From Litoditis marina (taxonomy: Eukaryota > Nematoda > Chromadorea > Rhabditida > Rhabditidae), in assembly GCA_964036275.1 (NCBI GenBank), contig OZ038435.1, positions 6,144,187-6,208,186 on the forward strand: a stretch of DNA of 64,000 nucleotides, in the 5' to 3' direction. Under the pieces are notes generated by a model, which saw nothing but the letters and a program-made list of their open reading frames with translations, searched no databases and was not told the origin of the DNA. Of this stretch, positions 32,709 through 44,700 are shown piece after piece; position 1 is the stretch's first letter; the number at the start of each line of letters is the position of its first letter. The translations under genes were made by a program, and so were the position numbers.

Positions 32709-35700
32709 CTCATTCTCCAGGCTTGTATGACTTCTCTACTGACCGATCCTGAACTCCCTCCTTCCTTCACATACGTCGACTTTTTCCTCAGTACATCCTG
32801 TAACAAGCAATGAGAATTAGATAGATAATAGTTAGTCCACTAGACATGAAATGAATTGACTTGATCAAATTTCTACACTCAATAAGTCAGGCAAATGCTG
32901 GGAGTATACAACATATAAACATCAAGCAGAGACATGCCAATTTCAAGACAAAAAACTGACGTTGTAATTTTCAGAGCTGCTCCATGGTAGAGCTCCGAGT
33001 TCCAGATATTCGAGGACATAGGCTACGCTCTCCACGTCATCGAATATCGTGCACTTTTTCTGCTTCATCTCGTTCAACGATCTTGAAACAAGCAATTATT
33101 TTATTTAAATCACCAGCCAGTGATACTTAAATGAGTCCCGGTTCATATCATTCCGTCAAAACTTCGGCCAATTACACATGCAACCGGGTTGCATGCAACC
33201 AAAATGCAACCAGGTTGCATGTGTAAAGACAGTTTGGTTGCTTTCCAAATGCAACCGGGTTGCTTTCGGTTGGTTTTCAAATGCAACCAAAAGCAACCAA
33301 ATTGCATTAAAAACCGGAAAATGTCAAAAAATTGAGTGTTTGGTTGCATTTGAAAAGCAACCAAAAGCAACCCGGTTGCATTTGGAAAGCAACCAAATTT
33401 TGTTTACACATGCAACCCGGTTGCATTTTGGTTGCATGTGTAAACGGCCCAAAACTTCGAATTGGTTTTGGGAAATCCTGCACGCTTATCATAACAAGCG
33501 ATTCACGCCATGTAATCGGTAATTGCACACGTTTTCATCGTTCAAGGGCACACAATACACGCGTGAACAGAATGAACCGCACATAGCAATCAACAAAATT
33601 GAATTTTTGGCTGAAGACTGAGAAAACGAAATGAGTAACTCACGAGTACAGAAGATTGACAGTCACGTCAGAATAATGTTGGCGACAACGTCCAATTGCA
33701 ACCGGATCGATATCGAGCAGGCATATTTCCAGATTCCCATCGAAAACATCACTGAAAACACAATTAATTTGAAAGCATGTAGTAAGTTTGAAAATTCTCT
33801 ACTTTAGGGGCAAACAAACACAAGCAACCGGGTTGCATGCAACCAAGTTGCATGTGTACAAAACTATTGGTTGCTTTCAAATGCAACCAAATTTGTCTTT
33901 TTGGTTATGTTAAATGATTTCGGTTGTATTTGAAAGCAGCCAATAGTTGTGTACATGCAACCTGATTGCATTTTGGTTGCATGTGTAATTGGCCTACATA
34001 AGGTTGTTTCATATCATGAAAAACTCACTTGGCCGCATGCTGGAGTAGTAGTCTGGCATCCAGCTTGACTCCGAACAGTCGCGGGTAGACCGTTCGTGGC
34101 CGGTAGCCAAGTTTGTAGACATTGATGAGCACCTGAAAATTGTGATATATCAATGTTATCAGACGGTGCTCTTTTTTCAAACAACAGTAACCCACAACGA
34201 TTTACACGCTATACTATTGTAGTGGACCACACAAAAACACTCAACGTTTACTCTTAGCTGTTTCATCAAGAATACCTGTATAATTCTTGCGCCCAGGAGA
34301 GCGGTCAGCCGCCTACCGATGGCTGATCCCCAGCGAAGAAGGGCCGAGACATCTGTGATCTGGAATTAGGCAGCGAATGAGATAGTATCCACTTTCTGTG
34401 TCAGAAACAACAGTCTAACCGTTGAATTTCTGGAAAATCACGAAAATACAAGCAGGTTAACTCACTTTTGGCCTGGAAGCCCAGCGAAACTCTCGACCAG
34501 GTGTGCGATCCGAACTGCCAGCCCACATTAGGGCAGGCCACACTGAGTAATCGCTTCTTGAGCACGAACTTCTATGAATAAATTAACAGTTGCACATTGT
34601 ATCGCGCGCAGAGGAATTATCAGGGTTTCTTCCCCGTTCATTCGGGGAATTGTCAGGGTTCGTTACCCGTTCGTTTGGGTAACAATTTGCTGAAGCTGTC
34701 TACAGCTACGTTCCGTTGCTGAAGCTGTCTACAGCTATGTCTTGTTGCTGAAGCTGTCTACAGCCGATTCTGTGTTTTATTCAGTTATTTGTCTCCCGTA
34801 GTTTAGTTCCTAAAAAGGGAGGTGTTGTGTGGTTTACACACTAGTCTGTTTTCATGCCTATTTGCCACGTGTTAACCAGTTAGCTCATTAGCATGTTAAC
34901 CAGTTAGCGCGCACGTGTAAAGTAACGTTTCGCGCTTCGTGTCTATTGTTGGCATTGTATCGTCTGGCTCCTAATAAACTGTTCTCCTCTCTCTCGTCTC
35001 CTCGTTGGTACAGGTATAACCTTGGTGTTGATATCTTTGTATGTATTAGTGTTTATCCTTTGGCTAAGGATACAACAATATCATGAAAAACTCACTTGGC
35101 CGCATGCTGGAGTAGTAGTCTGGCATCCAACTTCACTCCGAACAGTCGCGGGTAGACCGTTCTTGGCCGGTAGCCAAGTTTATAGACATTAATGAGCACC
35201 TGAAAATTGTGATATATCAATGTTATCAGACGGTGCTCTTTTTTTCAAACAACAGTACCCCACAACGATTTACACGCTATACTATTGTAGTGGACCACAC
35301 AAAAACACTCAACGTTTACTCTTAGCTGTTTCATCAAGAATACCTGTATAATTCTTGCGCCCAGGAGAGCGGTCAGCCGCCTACCGATGGCTGATCCCCA
35401 GCGAAGAAGGGCCAAGACATCTGTGACCTGGAATTAGGCAGCGAATGAGATAGTATCCACTTTCTGTGTCAGAAACAACAGTCTAACCGTTGAATTTCTG
35501 GAACACGAAAATACAAGCAGGTTAACTCACTCTTGACCTGGAAGCCCAGCGAAACTCTCGATTGTTCCAGGTGTGCGATCCGAACTGCCAGCCCACATTA
35601 GGGCAGGCCACACTGAGTAATCGCTTCTTGAGCACGAACTTCTGTGAATAAATTAACAGTTGCACATTGTATCGCGCGCAGAGGAATTATCGGGGTTTCT

Positions 35701-38700
35701 TCCCCGTTCATTCGGGGAATTGTCAGGGTTGGTTACCCGTTCGTTTGGGTAACGAATCCCAAATTGTTTCCCGAGCGAACGGGGAGCTACCCCCGAAAAA
35801 TTTTCTCCTGTGCATGCAACCGGGTTGAATGCAACCGAAATGCCACTAGGTTGCATGTGTACAAAATGATTGGTTGTTTTCGAATGCAACCTGGTTGCAT
35901 CTCAAATGCAACCGAAATCACTTCAAGACAAATTGCGCTTGCAATTGAAAAGCAACCCGGTTACATTTGCAGGTAACCAATAGTTTTGTACATTTTGAAA
36001 ACAACCAAGAGTGTTGTGGTTGCATGTGTAAACCGCTTACTTCTTACTAATAGCTTTTCATTCTTACCGAGAAAATGGCTAATTCGGGTGAACACAGTGA
36101 ACGTTTGATTACCATAATTATTTACTTACAACGGCAAGTGCATTAAAGAATGACGATTATGTGGTCCAATCGCAACGTTTCAGTCCTTTAAACTGCCATA
36201 CATTTTTCAATTGCAGTTTAAAGGACCGTTGACACGAGATTGGTCCACATTATCGTCCTACTTTAAAGTGTAATTATAAATATGCACATCGCCCTATAAA
36301 ATTAACTATAAATATGCACATCGCCCTATAAAATTAGCACATTACGTTCCGAAACGAGACTGAACGCAAATTAGGGGAAGTGAGATCATTGTACAAAATC
36401 TCATAGTTTTCTGAGAGGCGAGGGAGAATACTGTTGTCTGACGTCATTTAATGAACAAAAGAAAATAAAGACACCTGTTTTTTCTCGTCCGATTCATCTT
36501 CGTAGCACACTTGAAGCACTATCTCCTTTCCATCAACATTTTCCTAAAACCGGTGGTTTTAGGAAATTGGATAATTAAGTATAGTCCGAAGAGGATTTCA
36601 ATCTCAAGCTGCGGACCTGCATGCTTCTTCTGCATCTTTCTCACATAGAACAACGTGACAGAGATATTTTCTCTCTTTAGTGATGCAAATAATTTGCACC
36701 AATTTTCATATTTGATGATCGTCTTGTTACTTTCTCAAGCTGATGTCACTGGAGTTGTGATGAGAAACGGTTTTTGCATTTTCTACCAACGAGTTTGCAC
36801 ATAAAAGATCAAAGACAAATCGTAATAAACACAAACCATCAAAAATTCCTGTCCATATCCTTCCTCAACAATGGTGAAATCTTCCGAGAGCACCGGAATG
36901 GAGTAGCGCTAGAACAATGGGTGGAAAAATCAAAACTCAAAAAGATCGGCCGGTCACAAATCCAACGAGTCTGTTAGTCATCGCCAAACTCAGGCTGAAT
37001 CTCGATGGCATTAGTCAAATTTGCCATTAATAGGAATATACCGATACAGTAGGTTACAGTAAAAACTCCCAATTAGCAATTGACAAAAAGCTCTGGATAA
37101 GAAGCCAAAGTAAATTGGAAACTATCGTAACTCAGTAAAATGGAACGGTTAGCTTTATGATAATTTGCTAACTTTTCGCTATATTTTTAGTAGCAGCCCA
37201 GTAGCCCCGTGACATAATAGTATACTCAAAAATTTGACATTATAGTCAATCAATAGCATCATCAATTTCTGATGTAAATGCGAGCATATTTTTCTTGAAA
37301 TGCTGTAATTGATACGAAATCTGTCTCGCCCATTTATATTTCAATGGTGAACTCACATGTTCTACTTCAGTGGCCATTCTCGATCGCCCCTGCAAAGCCA
37401 ATATACCGTTTCGGATACTCGCCGCATCTTGATCTCTGTAAATAATGATCCAAATGAACCGTCTACCGTCTCTTCGCTCCTTCATTTTTTGTTTGAGGAG
37501 GGTTTTGTTTTCACATGTACAACCATAATGTTTTCAAAAATAAGTTTCGCACTGATTCCGGTTGAATGAGGCGTGGTGATTAGACAACAGAAAATTATCG
37601 TGAGAACGCCATACGCGTCTCGGACAGCTTCGGTTGGCCAGCACATGTAGGTCCGACCGACCGTGGCACAGAAACCCTAGAGAAATGAAGATAAGCAGTG
37701 TTAGTGATAAAGACACCAGATGGTCAGTTTATAGTTGATTGACGTATGTATCTAGTTTCAGCTGTACGTGGCCTCAAATGAGCAGAAGACGTCAGAACCG
37801 ACAACTGGCCGGCAATAGCCCCTACTTAAATTGTTCATCATATTCTGGAAAGTGAAAAGTTATGATGACTGAGGGCCTACCTGACGCATCAATCCGATGA
37901 TGATGATTGTGATGCGGCCAACGGGCTCGTTCGAACTGAACAATTTTGATTTACAAGAACAGCGTAAACAATCGAGAAAAAAATCTTAAGTGTCCTGGTA
38001 TGACAGTGACCTAGAGTCGTCGTTAAAACAAGGTGGTTTTTTTGTATACTCCATGTTCTGATGTTCACGAACACAAACATACTTTCCGGGCTTACCGGTC
38101 ACTGGCGAACCAAACCGAATTGAACCGACCGAACCAATTTTTAAACTGACCGGTCTGCTTCGAACCGAATCGACATTAATCATGAATTAAACAAACAAGT
38201 CGTAATAAATGAATCCCGGTTCGGTTCGAAGCATTCACTCAAGAACAGGTTGCTTCCAAATAGCGGTTCAGTCAGTTTGGTTTACCAGTGACTGATTCGG
38301 TTCGGGAAAGACCCGTTTCTCCAGTAAACTTGTTTCTGCCCAATCGAAAGTCGAATGGACAGATAAACATTAAGCAATTAGTGGGTAGTAAAACTCGTTT
38401 CAGCAGTGATCTGCACAATTGCAGTGATTCGTTTTGATTTCGTTAAGATTAATCGAAATAACGACCATTTTTGTAATCGGTCAAGTCTTCTTATCACAAA
38501 GCGTTGTTTGGTTCCGACAAAGCTGGACTTTGCATTATGAAATAATTACAATAATTACTAACTTGAGTCTCAGTCAGAATGATGAACAAAACTATCGTTG
38601 CAGAAGTCAACATCCAAAGTTCAGTAACTCGAGAGGGAAATTAACAATCTAATCTCGCAATTTTCATGGATCAAAAACATTTTGGTTTTCTACTGAAAAA

Positions 38701-41700
38701 TATCTTGCAGCAAACAAACATTAGATGAAACTTCCGAATATGACATTTTTTCACCACTAATTCGAAACTGTTAACAGAACAAAGAATACTAGAAGTAAAT
38801 TGAACATTCATTTGCACTTTGTCATTTCAATGTTTACTTTGTTCTTTGTCATTTCACGTTTTCGAGTTCTGCTGTGTTTATCAGTATAGCTGATTTTTAT
38901 TTCAGATACGTCTTTAGAGTAAGCAGGAATGTTCTCAAAGATTGAGCACTTATTTTCTGAATCTGTGTGTGAGATTGATCATGAAATTTGCGAGATTAGA
39001 TTTTTCATTTTCCTCTCGAGTTATTGAACTCCTTTTTTATTTTCCACCCAGCTCCATCTCAAAAGCCAATCTACTCTCTCTTTACATTCGTTTTTTATAC
39101 TAATTGATCTCTTTTTCTACATTTCCAAGGGAAATTAATATGAAACGATATTAAAGTCAATACCTGTAGAACATTATCAACAGTTCGAAATGAAAAGATA
39201 AGTGGTAAGGTTTGATGTTGAGGTATTTGTGAGCGAATTCAAATGTTTGCCCCAAAAACTCAAATTACACTTTCAACATCCGGTAGACACTGGGGCGAGA
39301 GGGATCATCGGGTGCCAGTTGTTTCTTGTTGGGAATTGTAACGAACAGGTATTTTATGATGTTAATTTATTGTACTATTATTGCGTGATTGGTGCTGGTA
39401 GCCCACCAAGCACATTTACATTCAAAACCACATTCAACGTTAGTTTTGTTTCATTGACGTGTCCTACGAAAGGATGCAATGACGATCGTTGACTAAGCAA
39501 GGGTCGTATCGAAGGATCCTTAGCAGCTACGACATTAGGAAGCTATTGGAGCATGCAACTTCCACCTCGAGGGTCGATATACGACACGCCGACGATTCTA
39601 CCAATACGATTTCACTTAAAAGTACGAAATTATGAGTCTGGTGTAATCTAGTGTCTAGTAAATTTAATGCTCAAGTTGGAGCTGAAACTAGTCTGCAGGT
39701 GAGTCAAAACAAGGGATTCCGATAGCCTTGATCCAAACGTATATGATGCCGAACGTAGTTGTTATTCAATTTTTCCTTCGCCTTTTTTTCAAGTGTAATA
39801 CGAGACGACCAACGGAAACTATAAAATCTGGTTCATCGCCATTAAGTTATGATACAAGATGCCGAACGTGAACTATACAACTTCTTTTATAATTACGAAA
39901 GTACGACACAAGTCAGTTTGTTTCTTTATCATAGACTAGACGCCTGCGGCGTTTAGCAGCTGTAAATCTTGTATATTATTGTGAAATTCTGTACAAAACG
40001 ATACCAAACATGACTATTCTCCGTTATACCAAGCCCGTACCATGGGTTTGCGAAAGATCGACTTTTTCCATGATTGTCGTGCGGCCTGGCAATATATGTC
40101 ATTCGGCATGCTCTTACAACTCCGTTTTCCAGGTTTCGTTCCGTAAAACCTAATTAGAATTTTTGTCGCGTCGCGTGCACGCGATTTTCGTACTGTTAAA
40201 CTTACTCTAAAAAAATTTACCGCGTCGCGTGCACGCGCGCACGCGTTCCATGAAAAAGTATATTCTTCATCCCTGTTAAATTTTAATTTATATAAAATAA
40301 ATCATCGGAAAACGTTCAATATCAAGCGAGTTAGAAGCATTTTCACGATTATGAATTTCAAATGATACAGTACCTTAATTGCACGCCCAATTGATAAATT
40401 TCGAATGATACAGTACCTTTATTCCGCACAGGACCTGTGCGCGCGCACAATCGATAAATTTCGATTGATACAGTACCTTTATTCCACACTGGACCTGTGC
40501 GCGCCCCCAATTGATAAACTTCAAATGATATAGTACCTTTATTCCACACAGGACCTGTGTGCACGTACAATTGATAAATTTCAAATGATACAGTACTTTT
40601 ATTCCACACAGACCCTGTGCGCGCGCACAATTTATAAATTTCAAATGATACAGTACTTTTGTGTGTTTACGTAGTTGTAAGGCCTGCCAACCTAAGTTAT
40701 CCTGCGAAAAATGTTCACGTACTTGTGAGGCCTGCAAAAATTGTTTACTTAGTTGTAAGGCTTGCCAACCTATGTTATCCTCCGAAAAATGTTCACGTAG
40801 TTGTGAGGCCTGCAAAAACTGTTTACGTAGTTGTAAGGCTTGCCAACCTATGTTACCCTGCAAAAAATGTTCACGCAGTTGTAAGGCCTGCGAACCTATG
40901 TTATCCTGCAAAAAATGTTCACGTAGTTGTAAGGCCTGCGAAAAAGGTTCACATAATTCTAAGGCCTGCGAAAAAAGTTCACGTAGTTGTAAGGCCTGCG
41001 AAAAATGTTCACGTAGTTGTAAGGCTTGCAAACCTATGTTATCTTGCAAAAATGTTTCACGTAGTTGTAAGGCCTGCAAACCTATGTTATCCTGCAAAAA
41101 TATTCACGTAGTTGTAAGGCCTACGAGAATTGTTTACGTAGTTGTAAGGCTTGCCAACCTATGTTATCCTGCAAAAAATGTTTACGCAGTTGTAAGGCCT
41201 GCGAACCTATGTTATCCTGCAAAAAATGTTCACGTAGTTGTAAGGCCTGCAAACCTAAGTTATTCTGCGAAAAACGTTCACGTGGTTGTGAGGCCTGCGA
41301 AAATTGTTCACGTAGTTGTAAGGCCTGCCAACCTATGTTATCCTGCAAAAAATGTTCACGCAGTTGTAAGGCCTGCGAACCTATGTTATCCTGCAAAAAA
41401 TGTTCACGTAGTTGTAAGGCCTGCGAAAAAGGTTCACATAATTCTAAGGCCTGCGAAAAAAGTTCACGTAGTTGTAAGGCCTGCGAAAAATGTTCACGTA
41501 GTTGTAAGGCTTGCAAACCTATGTTATCTTGCAAAAATGTTTCACGTAGTTGTAAGGCCTGCAAACCTATGTTATCCTGCAAAAATGTTCACGTAGTTGT
41601 AAGGCCTACGAGAATTGTTTACGTAGTTGTAAGGCTTGCCAACCTATGTTATCCTGCAAAAAATGTTCACGCAGTTGTAAGGCCTGCGAACCTATGTTAT

Positions 41701-44700
41701 CCTGCAAAAAATGTTCACGTAGTTGTAAGGCCTGCAAACCTAAGTTATCCTGCGAAAAATGTTCACGTAGTTGTGAGGCCTGCGAAAATTGTTCACGTAG
41801 TTGTAAGGTTGCAAACCTATGTTATCCTGCGAAAAATGTTCACGTAGTTGTAAGGCCTGCGCAAAAGGTTCACGTAGTTCAAAGACCTGCGAAAAATGTT
41901 CACATAGTTGTAAGGTGTGTTAGGCCTGCAAAAGATGTTCACGTAAGTGGCCTGCAAAAGATGTTCACGTAAGTGTAAGGCCTGCAAAAGATTTTGACGT
42001 AACGGAATTCCTTTTATACGGAACTCCGGGCGGCGGCGAAGTAGCCGCAGTCGATTCCGCAACCACAGAAGACAGCGAGTGAGGCGGGACCGAATCGGTC
42101 GATGGGTGACCTCTGGATAAGATTTTTTTAAGGAATTTATGATAGTAAATACAGTCCAGATCTCCCATAAGATTAGTGAAACAATCTTTGGTGGTCAAGA
42201 TGATCATGTAGAGCGAAAACACTAACTGAACATTTGAGATTAGTTTTATCAGCAAATCTACCTAAGTTAAAACCAGACTATGGAGCCAGTACCTTTTGTA
42301 CCGCTGGCTGATTGCACTTACAAAATTTGAAACGAAATCTCACAAATATAATTGAACTGGTGGGCTTTGACCGGAACGGTGACTAAGTGGGGCAAGACTG
42401 CCAGTGTGGGCGGCCGCATGCTTTTAACCAAAGAAAGTGACGTGTATCATAGCGAGACCCAAACCAAAACGTCGTTTTTGTACATATAGGAAACACTTAT
42501 TTCAGGAAATGAATTTCTCAGAACAATCATAACATTACAATTGAATGGCGCAGAAATAGAATTACGATCCATGTACAATGGCCTTCATCTCCACGGCCGT
42601 CAAAACAACACCAGGAATGACGCCAAGGTTAGAAGCGAATCGTGCTACAGGCTTGTTTGGCTTACACATTTGCGCTACTATTGGTTTCGAACAGTAGAAA
42701 GTAAGGAGCCTCTGAGTTCTATACTATGACAGTTTTGTAATCAAAATTCAGCCAAAAAGTGTTAATCGACTGAAGAAAATGTGTGTTCCAAATTTTAGCC
42801 AATTTGGTTCAGTGGTTTTTTTTCAAACCTATGCGGACACCGGACGGGAGACGAGTAACGACGAACATTTTCATAACACGAGAGCACAGTTTTTCCCAAA
42901 GTGGACCGCGATAAAACCTCCTGACCCATTATCTATGGGGATGTCAATTTTAAAACGCCAATTTTTCATCGGAAATCCCAATTTCCAATTTTGGCGCCAA
43001 TTGGCGCCTAGAATAGGCGCCGTTGGCAATATGGTGAACAACAAACCTCTGTAGCCTCCTTTATTTATAATTCATACTAGTCTGCAAAATATCAGTCAAA
43101 ACAGTACTTCGCAAGTTTTTTTTCTCATTTGGCGCCAATGGGCGCCCGCGTTTGGCGTCAAGTGTCAGCCATGGCACAATAGTTGGGGACATAGCTCAAG
43201 ACCAATATTAAGACTGTGCGAAAATTAGGACAATTTCACTTCTGGGAACACATATTTTCTAGCTTTCGGCGCCTATTGGCGCCTGCGCCGAGCGCCAGAC
43301 GAAACGTAAAAACACCAAACTCTCGTCACCCAGCTAACTTTCAGGTTCACACAAGTGTGCCAAATTTTAGTCAATTCGGTTTAGTAGTGTTTTCAAACCT
43401 ATGCGGACACCGGGCGAGAGATGAGGGACGATTTCATAACGACACGGGCTCATAACTTTTTTCAAACTCGACCGATTTTTTTGATTTCGTCACACAACAT
43501 GTATTCCATAGATATCTAGCTCTTTCTTTCTTTAAATTTTGAAAAATGCGCAATGGCCAAACCAAACAAAACTCACACGCAGCGCTTTGCGCTGCGCGCG
43601 ACGAAAAATAAAATAGCAAATGATGGGTTTTGCTCCACAAAATTCAATAAGTACGATATTTCTATTTATTACGACTCACTTTACCTCGATTACAAAACTG
43701 AATTGATAATAACCATAATATTATGATACAACACTGGATTCTGTTCACCCCTGACATTTCTCTGTTTCACCCCGAAACCACCCCTGTTTTAACAGGGGCC
43801 AAACCGCGGTATGGCCCCTGCTAAGACAGGGAGAAAACAGAGGAATTTCTGGGGGAAATCAGAGAAATCTCAGTGATGAAAGAGGGAAATTACGGGTTGC
43901 TTCAGAACATAATATAAACGAATATTTTAGAAAATAAACATTTTTTTCATTATCCAAAAGACAATATCAAAAACATTTGGTTAATTTTTACTTTAATTTA
44001 TCAACCCTGCAGTTAATAATTAAGTACTCTTCCATTATAAATCATATATGATACGATTTCAAACTCAGAGTGAAACGACAAACGGCGGCCAGGCACGTCT
44101 GGCGGTGCGCCGTATCTAGTACGGGTTGCTCCTATGTGTGCAGAACAGCTGATCGAGCCAGCTACTCTGGTGCGCCGCGCGCGAAATCGCTGTTTTCTCC
44201 CCGCCACATCCCTGCTAATGATTGCTCTATAATATCCCGTACATGTCCCTGAAATACCTCCGGTATTTCCCTACTAAAAATGTCAAAGTAAGTGCTGGGA
44301 AATTACCGGGAAATCACCCTGAATTATCCCTGATCTACCCCGATTTTCCCCCTACTTTCTCTCAGAAATTTCAGTGAAAATTTTCTCTCTGTTCTGTCAG
44401 GGAAGTCCAACTACCTATGGAATAATGGAAGGAACGGTGGAAAACAAAAATCTGAACGAAATTACGACACTTTTCCAACGCGGCCGCCTGACGACGCAAT
44501 AGTTTCTGTAAACAGCGTACAACCTTACCGCGCGCGTTTGAAACATTTTGCCCATTAGGCATGCCTTTTTTTCTGGCAGTCTTTTTAAGCGGTCAGTGCA
44601 TCATCACTAAGCTCAAAAAGTCAAGTAGGCTATTTGAGCCAAATCCCAACATGTTACTTGCGGGTTGCGAGTTTACCCGTTTCGGTGTCCACTAGCAATC

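Noticed and set aside
37744..37850. Extra exon of the pseudokinase (GAIAGQLSVLTSSAH)
   Set aside because: Exons 37935-37881 and 37676-37615 join in phase without it, and no acceptor/donor pair supports it.
40661..41847. Long plus-strand frames (311 and 228 codons, cysteine-rich) and minus-strand frames as genes
   Set aside because: They are frames of a tandem repeat with unit lengths divisible by three. Three or more frames are open at once, and the array lies inside an intron of a gene on the other strand.
40371..42000. CRISPR-like array
   Set aside because: Units repeat without unique spacers and the DNA is from a nematode nuclear genome.
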